This document shows positions 50,676 through 59,281 of a stretch of DNA of 64,000 bases, piece after piece; the stretch's first letter is position 1, and each line of letters opens with the position of its first letter. The DNA is from DAIMFL01 sp964372215 (GTDB lineage: Bacteria > Pseudomonadota > Alphaproteobacteria > Dongiales > Dongiaceae). Position numbers and translations under genes: made by a program. The DNA is taken from contig CAYJQC010000015.1 of the NCBI GenBank assembly GCA_964372215.1, forward strand, positions 61,773-125,772, in the 5' to 3' direction. Under the pieces are notes generated by a model. It searched no databases, had not been told where the DNA came from, and worked only from the letters and a program-made list of their open reading frames with translations.

Positions 50676-51122
50676 CAAGCGAACCGGGCCGCTTCAAGCG
50701 GCCGCCGGCGGGAGTTGTCGACAATGCTCGAATCCGGCGGACGATTCGGCCGCCAGGTCTTGGTCGCCATGCACCCATCGGCGACGACGGTCGTCGGCCA
50801 TTCCCGGCAACCTGAGCGCACGACCGAACGAGAGACCGCGTCAACAGCCGTTCACGCCGGATTCGCGCACAGGCCACCAGAATCGAGAATCTTGATCTTG
50901 GGACTTTTTTTGAGTGGCCCCGAGCCGGCAGGACTACGGTTGCGAATCCTATGCCGAACTCGGGGGCGTCCCATCTGCGGGACGGCACCCCGATCGTCGA
51001 AGAGCAGCGAATGTGTGTACGACGATCATCATGGCCCCTTGTACATGGGAGGTTGGATTTCGAAGTCAAGAGTGGCCCGGTCGCGTTACGCGCTTCCCGA
51101 TGGGACCACGCCCACACAGAAC
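50676..51122. other. Gap between DUF1127 gene and LysR, no gene seen
   Basis: About 450 bases with short overlapping frames on both strands and no recognisable domain. A TTTTTTT run occurs near 50906. Nothing here can be supported as a gene. Confidence 0.4.
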
Positions 51123-51983
51123 TCAGAGTTGATCCCGCTCGCTCAGAGGACTCGAGACCTCTCTCAGCCCAGCCAGCGCTGCGCCTACCACAGCATCGTC
51201 CGCATTCGCAGAATACAGGGCATAGACCGGATAAGAGAACTCGGGTGCCCCTGGCATGAGATGAAGCCTTCCGGACTCGAGGTGGGGCTGGACGACGCGC
51301 ATCCTGAAATAGCCCGATCCGCCGGCGGCGAGAACGTAGTCGAGTGCAAGCGGGCCGAGATCAACAAACAGCCCAGGTGCAAGGTCTGGAAAGCAGGTGC
51401 CGTGGCGAATCGCGAAGTCCGGCCCCCAGTCCACGTGTACATAGTTCCTGCCGTCCTCGGGACGCAGCTCCGGATCCGTCGTAACCAGGACCAGCCTTTC
51501 CTCCACCAGCAGATCGATCTTCATCCCCGGCCGATGCTGCGGCGCGTACATGACGGCAACGTCGACCAGCCCCGCGGCCACTTGGTTGATGAGGTCCTGC
51601 GGCACGTCGACATGAACGCGAAGCGCGATGTCGGGGAGCGAGCGGCGCATCCACAGGACCCAATCGAGCAGCAGCGGCTGCGACAGGCTGACTTCGCTGC
51701 CAATGACCAGCACTGCCCTGTGTCCGGGTGGAACGGCAACCTGATGCAGCGTGCGCTGCCACAACTGCACAAATGACGGCGCGAAGCGCAGAAACTGCTC
51801 CCCCGCCGGCGTGAGGGACGCTCCGCTCTTGTTTCGCACGAACAGCGGCCGTCCCACGCGCTGCTCCAGCGCTTGGATTCGCGCGCTCACGGTCGTCTGG
51901 GCGACGTTGAGCCGTTCGGCAGCCCGAATGAAGCTGCCGGTCGAAACAATCTCGAGGAAGGTCCTGGCAAGCTCGGTGTCCAT
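51123..51983 (-). CDS. LysR-family transcriptional regulator
   Basis: A 286-residue regulator: MDTELARTFLEIVSTGSFIRAAERLNVAQTTVSARIQALEQRVGRPLFVRNKSGASLTPAGEQFLRFA helix-turn-helix, then a substrate-binding domain. ATG 51983 begins at the conserved start; upstream in-frame residues are not LysR-like. It lies next to a truncated xoxF remnant, so the original target may be lost. Confidence 0.9.
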   Translation of the reverse strand: MDTELARTFLEIVSTGSFIRAAERLNVAQTTVSARIQALEQRVGRPLFVRNKSGASLTPAGEQFLRFAPSFVQLWQRTLHQVAVPPGHRAVLVIGSEVSLSQPLLLDWVLWMRRSLPDIALRVHVDVPQDLINQVAAGLVDVAVMYAPQHRPGMKIDLLVEERLVLVTTDPELRPEDGRNYVHVDWGPDFAIRHGTCFPDLAPGLFVDLGPLALDYVLAAGGSGYFRMRVVQPHLESGRLHLMPGAPEFSYPVYALYSANADDAVVGAALAGLREVSSPLSERDQL

Positions 51984-52109
51984 GACCAAACATAGCACAA
52001 TTCTTGCATTCAAACGCCGATAAATTTCGTTTGCCTGATGTATTTGCTGTCGCCTCTTCCGCATCGCTTCCTTTTTCAAGAGGGATCGGGGGCGGGGCGG
52101 TCGTCCCTT

Positions 52110-52277
52110 CAGCAATGTATCGGCGTCCTGTCCGGCGTCGGCGGCTGGGTCGGCATTGGCCTGGCGGCCGGCATTACCGAGAGCAAGGCAGGGCCAAGCA
52201 CCGTCGGCGCCTATGAAGTGCCGTCACGCCACACCCAGCCGGGCGGCACGCTGACGGTCTTCACCATGCCGAAATGA
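52110..52277 (+). pseudogene. 3' remnant of a second xoxF-like quinoprotein gene
   Basis: The frame reads QQCIGVLSGVGGWVGIGLAAGI, then a divergent stretch, and closes GGTLTVFTMPK, colinear with the last 55 residues of the intact XoxF (YIAILSGVGGWAGIGLAAGL, LGGVLTVFALPN). The preceding sequence is unrelated. Only about 9% of the gene survives, so it is a decayed or recombined copy. Confidence 0.85.
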
Positions 52278-52474
52278 CGGTCGTCTGATCCGCCAGGCCG
52301 CGGGCCCAGCCCCTCTCCTGGTGGCGAGGCCCTTTCGGTGAACGGGGGAGTCAACGACGACCGCACGGCCCGTGCTCCTCCTAACAAGAATCATGCAGTC
52401 AACGCCTAAGACATTTCGTTGGCATTCATTTCGGCCCCATCCCAGCTTCAACGCAGAGCCATGGAGGATGAGAG

Positions 52475-52639
52475 ATGTGGTACCAAATGTTGCGCGATGC
52501 GGCAGTACTTCCGCCCCTGGCGTTGGCGCTGATCAGTGCGTACACGTTTGCATGGACGGCAAGCCGGCGGGTGATGCTTGAAGTCGGCAACCCGCCGCAT
52601 CGTCGGCGCGACGATCACCGCAGCCGTCGTCGTTCCTGA
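52475..52639 (+). CDS. Possible small membrane protein before cytochrome oxidase subunit I
   Basis: A 54-residue frame starting MWYQMLRDAAVLPPLALALISAYTFAWTA, with one hydrophobic helix and an Arg/His-rich tail. GGAGG sits 7 bases before ATG. It lies 93 bases upstream of the oxidase gene. I do not recognise the family; it could be a small oxidase-associated peptide or chance. Confidence 0.45.
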   Translation: MWYQMLRDAAVLPPLALALISAYTFAWTASRRVMLEVGNPPHRRRDDHRSRRRS

Positions 52640-52732
52640 CCGTCGATACCGTCGGGGCGCGTGGGCGGTACTCGCAATGCGCAGGCTCGGGCGCCGCCGC
52701 CCCCCTCCCCGGATGATATCCGAGGCTGCGAG

Positions 52733-54328
52733 ATGACATACGAAGCCCCCGCGGTCACCGCACCACCACATGCGGTCACGGTGCCCGGTTGGCGCCGCTG
52801 GATCTATTCGACCAATCACAAGGACATCGGCACGCTCTATCTCGCGTTCTCGATCATCGCCGGCATGGTTGGCGGTCTGTTGTCGGTTGCGATGCGCGCC
52901 GAGCTGGCGACGCCGGGCATCCAGTTTCTGGGCGGCGACCCGCAAGTCTACAATATCATCGTGACCGCTCACGGGCTGGTCATGATTTTCTTCGTGCTGA
53001 TGCCGGCGCTGATCGGTGGCTTCGGCAACTGGATCGTGCCGCTGATGATCGGGGCGCCGGACATGGCCTTCCCGCGCCTCAACAACATCAGCTTCTGGCT
53101 ACTGGCGGTCGCATTCGCCCTGTTCCTGTCGTCTCCCTTCCTCGGCGCGGGCGCTGGCACCGGATGGACGCTCTATCCGCCACTCAGCACGATCGGCCAT
53201 CCCGGCATGGCGGTCGACGCGGTCATCTTCTCCATTCATCTCGCCGGCATATCGTCGATCCTGGGCGCGATCAACTTCATCACCACGATCTTCAACATGC
53301 GGGCGCCGGGCATGGCGCTGCACAGGATGCCGCTGTTCGTCTGGGCGATGCTGGTGACGGCCTTCATGGTGCTGCTGGCGCTGCCGGTCCTGGCCGGCGC
53401 GATCACCATGCTGCTGACCGACCGCAATTTCGGCACGACCTTCTTCGAGCCCGCCGGCGGCGGCGACCCGCTGCTCTACCAGCATTTGTTCTGGTTTTTC
53501 GGGCATCCTGAGGTCTATATCATGATCCTGCCGGCGTTCGGGATCGTCAGCCAGGTCGTCTCGACCTTCTCGAGAAAGCCGGTCTTCGGATATCTCGGCA
53601 TGGTCTACGCCCTCGTCGCCATCGGGCTCATCGGATTCCTGGTCTGGGCGCATCACATGTTCACAGTGGGCATGGACGTCGACACCCGCGCCTACTTCAC
53701 CGCGGCGAGCATGGTGATCGCGGTACCGACCGGCATCAAGATCTTCTCCTGGATTGCGACCATGTGGGGCGGCTCCATCCGCTTCACGACGCCGATGCTG
53801 TTCGTCTTCGGATTCATCTTTCTTTTCACTGTCGGCGGCGTGACCGGCGTGGTGCTGGCCAATGCCGGTGTCGATACCGTCCTGCACGATACCTACTACG
53901 TGGTTGCCCACTTCCACTACGTGATGTCTCTTGGATCGGTGTTCGGCATCTTTGCCGGCTTCTACTACTGGATTGGCAAGATGTCGGGCCGGCAGTATCC
54001 AGAAGCGCTGGGAAAGCTGCATTTCTGGCTGACATTCATCGGCGTCAATCTTGCCTTCTTTCCGATGCACTTCCTGGGGCTTGCCGGCATGCCGAGGCGC
54101 TATCCCGACTATCCCGACGCCTTCGCCGGCTGGAATCTTGTGGCATCGATCGGCGCCTACATCTCCTTCGCTGGTTTTCTGGTGTTTCTGGTTCTGGTTT
54201 GGCGCACGCTTGTCGCCGGCAAGCCGTGCCCGGCCAATCCGTGGGGTGACGGCGCCACGACCCTGGAATGGTCGCTGTCCTCGCCGCCGCCGCTCCACAG
54301 CTTCGATGAGCTGCCGGAGGTGACGTGA
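52733..54328 (+). CDS. Cytochrome c oxidase subunit I (aa3 type), orphan
   Basis: A 531-residue 12-helix haem-copper oxidase core. HGLVMIFFVLMPALIGGFGNWIVPLMIGAPDMAFPRLNN holds a haem ligand His, D-channel Asn pattern and Asp; FGHPEVYIMILPAFGI has the CuB His-Tyr cross-link; YVVAHFHYVMSLG binds haems a and a3. It is full length. Subunits II and III and assembly genes are missing on both sides, so partners must be elsewhere. ATG 52733 follows GAGG. Upstream are a xoxF remnant and a small frame. Confidence 0.93.
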   Translation: MTYEAPAVTAPPHAVTVPGWRRWIYSTNHKDIGTLYLAFSIIAGMVGGLLSVAMRAELATPGIQFLGGDPQVYNIIVTAHGLVMIFFVLMPALIGGFGNWIVPLMIGAPDMAFPRLNNISFWLLAVAFALFLSSPFLGAGAGTGWTLYPPLSTIGHPGMAVDAVIFSIHLAGISSILGAINFITTIFNMRAPGMALHRMPLFVWAMLVTAFMVLLALPVLAGAITMLLTDRNFGTTFFEPAGGGDPLLYQHLFWFFGHPEVYIMILPAFGIVSQVVSTFSRKPVFGYLGMVYALVAIGLIGFLVWAHHMFTVGMDVDTRAYFTAASMVIAVPTGIKIFSWIATMWGGSIRFTTPMLFVFGFIFLFTVGGVTGVVLANAGVDTVLHDTYYVVAHFHYVMSLGSVFGIFAGFYYWIGKMSGRQYPEALGKLHFWLTFIGVNLAFFPMHFLGLAGMPRRYPDYPDAFAGWNLVASIGAYISFAGFLVFLVLVWRTLVAGKPCPANPWGDGATTLEWSLSSPPPLHSFDELPEVT

Positions 54329-54400
54329 GCGATGGCGCCTATGACGGCCCACGGCACTGACCGTTGCCGTCACGCCGAAGTGGCATTTGGAGCGTAAGAC

Positions 54401-54859
54401 ATGAAGAGTTCCGACAAGCATCGTGGGGGCGCTCGCGGCCGGATCCGGCTGAAGCGGGCGTATGAGCCGGCCGAGTCGACCGACGGGTTGCGGGTGCTGG
54501 TGGACCGGCTATGGCCGCGCGGCCTGCACAAGGACGGCGCTCGCATCGATCTTTGGCTGAAGGAGATCGCTCCGAGCAGCGAGCTCCGGCGTTGGTTCGG
54601 CCACGACCCCGCTCGCTGGGAGGGCTTCCAGCGCAAGTACCGGGCGGAGTTGCGGGATCGAGCGGATCTGTTGCGCACGATCGAGGATGCCCTGCATGAG
54701 GGGCCCGTGACGCTTCTCTTCGCCGCTCATGACGAGGACCACAATAACGCCGTCGCGCTCAGGGACCTGCTCGCACAATCCGGCCGGGCGGCACGCGACA
54801 TCGACGGCCATCACGGCATCGCAGCGAATCGGCAGCGACCTGCTGCAAAAGACAGATGA
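54401..54859 (+). CDS. DUF488 family protein
   Basis: A 152-residue protein: IRLKRAYEPAESTDGLRVLVDRLWPRGLHKDGARIDLWLKEIAPSSELRRWFGHDPARWEGFQRKYRAELRDRADLLRTIEDALHEGPVTLLFAAHDEDHNNAVALRDLL is the standard DUF488 (YeaO-like) pattern. The function is unknown. Its end overlaps the next gene (ATGA). Confidence 0.9.
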   Translation: MKSSDKHRGGARGRIRLKRAYEPAESTDGLRVLVDRLWPRGLHKDGARIDLWLKEIAPSSELRRWFGHDPARWEGFQRKYRAELRDRADLLRTIEDALHEGPVTLLFAAHDEDHNNAVALRDLLAQSGRAARDIDGHHGIAANRQRPAAKDR

Positions 54860-55512
54860 GCATGTTGGAGGAGCTGATGGCAGGGAACGAAGTAGCGCGC
54901 CTCGTCGGCGTGGCGCTGCTGACGACAGGTTTCGCCGGGGCCGGCATGGCGCAAGCCGCGGATCAATATGTCGCCGAGCTCATGCCGCTGAACGCCCCGA
55001 CGCTCGACCTGACGGTCGGCGGCACGGCGACGTTCATAGTCGATGCCGGCCGGCTGACGATCACGATCGTGGCAGACGGACTTGCGCCGCGCATCATGCA
55101 CATGCAGCATTATCATGGCTTCCCCGGCGGCGGCGACGCCACCTGCCCGTTGCCGCAGGCCGACACCAACGGCGACGGCTACATCGACCTCATCGAGACC
55201 GAACCGATGGCCGGCACCACGATGGTCCCGCTGCATGAAGACCCGGCAAGTCTGACGATCGCAAGCGATACCTACCCGACCGCCGATGAGGGAGGTGCCA
55301 TCCGGTACCAGCAGGACGTGTCCATCGCCAGGCTCCAGCAGGCGCTCGGCGACAAGTTCGGCGCCCCTGCGCTCGAACTCGAGAAGCGGGTGGTGTTCCT
55401 GCATGGGGTCGCGCCGGACACCAGTCTGCCAGCGTCGGTCCGGTCGCTGCCGGGTGTCTCCGCACAGATGACGCTGCCGGTCGCCTGCGGCGTTATCGAG
55501 CGGCTGCAATGA
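54856..55512 (+). CDS. Exported EF-hand-like protein, function unknown
   Basis: A 218-residue protein with a signal-like LVGVALLTTGFAGAGMAQAA. It includes HMQHYHGFPGGGDATCPLPQADTNGDGYIDLIETEPMAGTTMVPLHEDP, with a calcium-binding-like D-T-N-G-D-G-Y-I-D loop and several histidines that could bind metal. I know similar sequences as conserved hypothetical proteins only. It is translationally coupled with DUF488. Confidence 0.75.
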   Translation: MSMLEELMAGNEVARLVGVALLTTGFAGAGMAQAADQYVAELMPLNAPTLDLTVGGTATFIVDAGRLTITIVADGLAPRIMHMQHYHGFPGGGDATCPLPQADTNGDGYIDLIETEPMAGTTMVPLHEDPASLTIASDTYPTADEGGAIRYQQDVSIARLQQALGDKFGAPALELEKRVVFLHGVAPDTSLPASVRSLPGVSAQMTLPVACGVIERLQ

Positions 55513-55629
55513 CGTCTCTCGATCGGCGACGACCGGCGGCGCCGTCGCGCACGCAGGGTATCCTGCAAGTCTCGTTGCATATCGCGGTGTTCTGAACACG
55601 ATGGACAACTGGGCTGGGGAGGCGGGGCA

Positions 55630-57159
55630 ATGAATGAAGCGCAGGTGCTGAGCGGGCCCGACCTGACAGCGGGAATCGAATTGGGCGAACTCGCCGACGG
55701 CGCCATGCTGCAAGGTCACGCCGGCGGGGAAGCGGTGTTGGTCGCGCGCCGCGGCGATGAGTATTTTGCGATTGGTGCCAATTGCACCCACTACAACGGG
55801 CCGCTCGTCGACGGCCTGATGGTCGGCGATACTGTCCGCTGCCCCTGGCATCACGCCTGCTTCAGCCTGCGCACCGGCGAAGCGGTGCGGGCGCCGGCGC
55901 TCAGCCCGTCCCCGTGCTGGAAGATCGAGCGGCAGGGCGGCAAGCTTTTCGTCCGGGAGAAGATCAAGCCCGATCTGCGGCCCATATCCAGCGCGACCAA
56001 TTCGCACGTCAAAGTCGTCATCATCGGCGGTGGCGCTGCCGGCAATGCCGCGGCGGAGATGCTCCGCCGAGAGGGCCATGCCGGCCACATCCTGATGCTC
56101 AGCGCCGACGAGTCCGTGCCTTATGACCGGCCGAACCTGTCGAAGGACTATCTTGCCGGCCATGCGTCGGAAGACTGGATCCCGCTTCGCTCTGCGAAAT
56201 TCTACGAGAAGCGCGACATCGAGCTACGGCTGAACACACGGGTGACGGCAATCGACATTCGTGCGAAGCGTCTGACGCTGTCCGATGGCGGCACGTGCGG
56301 CTACGATGCGCTGCTGCTGGCGACAGGCGCCGAGCCGGTGCGGCTCGACATTCCCGGCGCCGAGCGCCCGCATGTCCACTATCTCCGAACGCTGGCCGAT
56401 TGCCACGCCATCATCGCCGCGATCCCGGGGGCAACCAGTGTCGTCGTGGTCGGCGCCAGCTTCATCGGGATGGAGGTGGCGGCCGCGCTCCGCGTGCGCA
56501 AGCTGGAGGTGCATGTGGTGGCGCCAGACAAACGGCCGATGGAGCGCGTGCTCGGACCGGAGATGGGAGACCATCTGCGCAAGCTTCACGAGGAACGGGG
56601 TGTCCACTTCCATCTCGAACAAACCCTGACCGCAATCAACCAGGGATCGGTGACCCTGACGAGTGGCGCGACACTTGCCGCCGATCTCGTGCTGGTGGGA
56701 ATCGGCGTGCGACCGGTCATCGACATCGCGGAGAAGGCCGGTATCGTGATCGACCGCGGCGTTTTGGTGAACGAGCACTTGGAGACGAGCGCGCCTGGCG
56801 TGTTTGCCGCCGGGGACATCGCGCGCTGGCCGGATCCGCTCACCGGTGACCGGATCCGCGTCGAGCACTGGGTCGTGGCCGAGCGCCAGGGGCAGACGGC
56901 CGCGCGAAACATCCTCGGCCGGCGCGAACGGTTTGCTTTCCCGCCGTTCTTCTGGACTCAGCACTACGACACCAGCATCAGCTATGTCGGCCATGCCGAG
57001 AAGTGGGACCGCATCACCACCGAAGGCCGGATCGCGGACGGTGACTGCCGGCTTTCCTACGAGCGCGACGGCAAGGTGCTCGCCGTCGTGACCATCGGGC
57101 GCGACAAGGAGAGCCTCGAGGCGGAGGTTGAAATGGAGCGTTGCGTCTCGCCGCCGTGA
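55630..57159 (+). CDS. Rieske plus NAD(P)H-dependent ferredoxin reductase (AIF3-like)
   Basis: A 509-residue fusion. The Rieske domain has ligands C52, H54, C71 and H74 (NCTHYNGP, CPWHHACF). The reductase half has the FAD loop VVIIGGGAAGNAAAEML (about residue 129) and NAD(P)H loop SVVVVGASFIGMEVAAALR, and the FAD-end GVFAAGDIA. It resembles AIF-L/ferredoxin reductases that work in redox balance. A ribosome site GGGGCGGGGC is weak. Context gives no substrate. Confidence 0.9.
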   Translation: MNEAQVLSGPDLTAGIELGELADGAMLQGHAGGEAVLVARRGDEYFAIGANCTHYNGPLVDGLMVGDTVRCPWHHACFSLRTGEAVRAPALSPSPCWKIERQGGKLFVREKIKPDLRPISSATNSHVKVVIIGGGAAGNAAAEMLRREGHAGHILMLSADESVPYDRPNLSKDYLAGHASEDWIPLRSAKFYEKRDIELRLNTRVTAIDIRAKRLTLSDGGTCGYDALLLATGAEPVRLDIPGAERPHVHYLRTLADCHAIIAAIPGATSVVVVGASFIGMEVAAALRVRKLEVHVVAPDKRPMERVLGPEMGDHLRKLHEERGVHFHLEQTLTAINQGSVTLTSGATLAADLVLVGIGVRPVIDIAEKAGIVIDRGVLVNEHLETSAPGVFAAGDIARWPDPLTGDRIRVEHWVVAERQGQTAARNILGRRERFAFPPFFWTQHYDTSISYVGHAEKWDRITTEGRIADGDCRLSYERDGKVLAVVTIGRDKESLEAEVEMERCVSPP

Positions 57160-57581
57160 CAGTCAAGACGGCCCGCGCCGGCGCCTTGCGTCGGGACATA
57201 GCGCGGCACTCGGATTGGCTGTACCTGGCAGGGCCGTGGACGCCTGGCCGGTCGACTGAGGTGCAGTGTATTCGCCCATCCTGTGGAGACGGCTCGGCGC
57301 AGTCGAGCACCGCGCATCCGGTCACACCACTCGATTGCGAGCAGACGCTTCCTGTGTCGAAGAAGATCCGCCGGTGCGCTCAACGTCGCCTCTGCGACGT
57401 TCGATCGTGCATCGATAATGCTGATATCAATTTCCAGCAACCTTCGTTTGCCAACTGCACCGTACCCGCCAACATAAATACTAGACCGTGAGAACGGAGG
57501 CGGCCCTCCCCTCTAGCGTCTCCGACCTCAACATTTTGGCGATCACCCTTGCCGGGCCGAGTCAATACGAGAGGAACGTTC
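57160..57581. other. Gap before the AhpD-like gene, no gene seen
   Basis: About 420 bases without a supported gene. AT-rich patches from 57415 to 57480 may hold the promoter of the next gene. No repeats stand out. Confidence 0.4.
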
Positions 57582-57935
57582 ATGACCGAGATGGTTTATC
57601 CGAAGTGGAGCAAGGAGTTGGCCGAGCGGCGGCGCGCACTCGCCCCGGCGAGCGAAGCCGCCTTTCGCACCTTCAGTGAGGCCGTGTTTCGTGAGGGGGC
57701 GCTCTCCGGGAGGACCAAACAACTGATTGCCGTTGCCGTGGCTCATGTAACTCAATGCCCTTACTGTATCCAGGGCCACACGAAAGCCGCGACCCGCGCG
57801 GGAGCAACGCCCGCGGAGATCATGGAGGCGATTTGGGTGGCTGCCGAAATGCGTGCGGGAGGCGCGTTCGCCCATTCGGCAATCGCCTTGAGCACGCTCG
57901 ATGAGGCGTCTGCGCACGGAAACCCCTCGGCGTAA
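57582..57935 (+). CDS. Carboxymuconolactone decarboxylase/AhpD-like protein
   Basis: A 117-residue protein with the AhpD active site CPYC (59-62) and H66 in THVTQCPYCIQGHTKAA-type context, plus LSGRTKQLIAVAVAHVTQ. It can reduce peroxides or disulfides with a partner. GAGAGGA is 6 bases before ATG. It stands alone. Confidence 0.9.
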   Translation: MTEMVYPKWSKELAERRRALAPASEAAFRTFSEAVFREGALSGRTKQLIAVAVAHVTQCPYCIQGHTKAATRAGATPAEIMEAIWVAAEMRAGGAFAHSAIALSTLDEASAHGNPSA

Positions 57936-58106
57936 CCTCGACGGCTACGTCACAGCGGCGGACACGGCGGTTCATTGCCGACCGCGCGTGCGGCAGGTTC
58001 GAGATTTCAGAGGTGATGGCCCGGCCGCTCGGCAGAGACTGATAACGCCGCTCAAGGCCACGGTACAGATTGGCGGAATGTGAGTTGCGCTCAAGGAGTG
58101 CCGACG

Positions 58107-58286
58107 ATGACGATGGACAAGATTGCATACAACGGAGAACCCTCGATCCGCGAACTGCTTGCCGATCCCGTGGTACAGGCGATGATGACAAGAGACGGTG
58201 TTACAAGCGAGGCGATGAAGGCCTTGATAGCAAGGGCGCAAAGCAGCCTGGATGTTGGAGCGAGTTCCAGTCACTCACAGACGTGA
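58107..58286 (+). CDS. Small conserved-looking protein, function unknown
   Basis: A 59-residue frame MTMDKIAYNGEPSIRELLAD then PVVQAMMTRDGVTSEAMKALIARAQ. Similar short proteins with IRELLADPxVQ occur in alphaproteobacteria, often next to recombinase or resolvase genes. AAGGAG sits 8 bases before the ATG. It is followed directly by the recombinase remnant. Confidence 0.6.
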   Translation: MTMDKIAYNGEPSIRELLADPVVQAMMTRDGVTSEAMKALIARAQSSLDVGASSSHSQT

Positions 58287-58312
58287 CCGACAGCAGGTCA
58301 GGCCGCCATCAG

Positions 58313-58582
58313 GGCGAGCGGGAACCCGCAGGCCTCGAGCGCAAGCTCGAGGGCTTCTACGATGCCATCGCCGATGGCTTGCGCTCGCCGGGGCTGAACG
58401 AGAAGCTCCAAGCCCTCGAAGCAAGGCGCGACGTGTTGCGCACTGCCGTCGCGAAGCCGGCGCCGTCGGCGATCAGGCTGCATGGCAACCTGGCCGCGCA
58501 TTATCGGCGCAAGATGGCGGCGCTCGCCGAGGCGCTGCAGGGCCCGTCCGCGGGGCGGTTCGGCCACTCGGTCGGCGCATGA
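58313..58582 (+). pseudogene. C-terminal remnant of a serine recombinase
   Basis: The frame GLERKLEGFYDAIADGLRSP, then GLNEKLQALEARRDVL and RLHGNLAAHYRRKMAALAEAL, matches the C-terminal helical region of large serine recombinases. The catalytic N-terminal domain is gone and the tail diverges after LAEAL. It is a leftover from an excised or decayed mobile element. Confidence 0.75.
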
Positions 58583-58638
58583 TGCGCCGGCCTCGATCCG
58601 GGCATATTTCGCGGAGAGGCGCTCCACTGAGTAGAGCG

Positions 58639-58938
58639 TCAGGGGGCGAGCGGGTTGGTGCGAAAGATCGCCACCGGCATCCCGGGCTGGACGACCAGGG
58701 TTTCGTCGTTCTCCAACCCCTGAAGAGACTTCACGATCGCGTGCTAGCTTTCCCGGTTGCGGGCGCATTTGCCGATGCCGCGGTAGATCACCAGTTCTTC
58801 GGGGTGCTCGGCGTTCTCCACGTTGTTTTCGAGCATGCGCAGGATCCCTTTCTGCTTCCAGCCCTTGCAGCGCAGGTTGTTGCCGCCCATGGCGCGCACT
58901 TCGCGCAGAATCTCAAGTTTACCCCTTGTGTCCTCCTT
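58639..58938 (-). pseudogene. Urocanate hydratase (hutU) N-terminal remnant with internal stop
   Basis: Reading on the minus strand gives GNNLRCKGWKQKGILRMLEN, then AEHPEELVIYRGIGKCARNR, a TAG stop at 58744, and in the same frame AIVKSLQGLENDETLVVQPG and PVAIFRTNPLAP, colinear with the first 90 residues of HutU. The IS sits immediately upstream, so the start codon is lost, and the rest of the gene is deleted. Histidine degradation via this copy is dead. Confidence 0.85.
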
Positions 58939-59281
58939 AGCAGGCTGTTGAAGTAGTCGCGCGAACGGCTTTGAGGACGGCCTCGTCGCCGAGATGGTAG
59001 GCGAACTCGATTTCCAGCGAGCCGTCGTCTTGCAACTCAGCCGATCCGGAGCCGCTGACCTCGTCCATCTCGTCGAACCCGGCCCAGGTGAAGAAGACCG
59101 CGGACCGGCTGTATTCGAGATCGAGACCGGCCTGCATGGCCCCAAAGGCGATCTCGCCGTGGCCGTCGGCCTGGATGGTCAAGGCGGCGGGCTCGACCAA
59201 GTCGAGATGGTCGCGATCCCATAGATCGGCCGCGACGATCCGCCACCGGCCGATGATCCGGCAGTTCATCGGGGCCGTCAT
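58937..59281 (-). CDS. Passenger gene of the IS: small conserved protein
   Basis: A 114-residue protein, MTAPMNCRIIGRWRIVAADLWDRDHLDLVEPAALTIQADGHGEIAFGAMQAGLDLEYSRSAVFFTWAGFDEMDEVSGSGSAELQDDGSLEIEFAYHLGDEAVLKAVR, known to me only as a conserved hypothetical. It starts overlapping the transposase stop by 4 bases. Its last residues (ATTSTAC) are encoded by the terminal repeat and its stop codon spans the IS boundary, so its natural C-terminus was probably replaced when the IS took it up. Confidence 0.7.
   Translation of the reverse strand: MTAPMNCRIIGRWRIVAADLWDRDHLDLVEPAALTIQADGHGEIAFGAMQAGLDLEYSRSAVFFTWAGFDEMDEVSGSGSAELQDDGSLEIEFAYHLGDEAVLKAVRATTSTAC

Noticed and set aside
52475..52639. Truncated cytochrome oxidase subunit II
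   Set aside because: The 54-residue frame has one helix but no CuA cysteines or subunit II motifs, so it was listed only as an unknown small frame.
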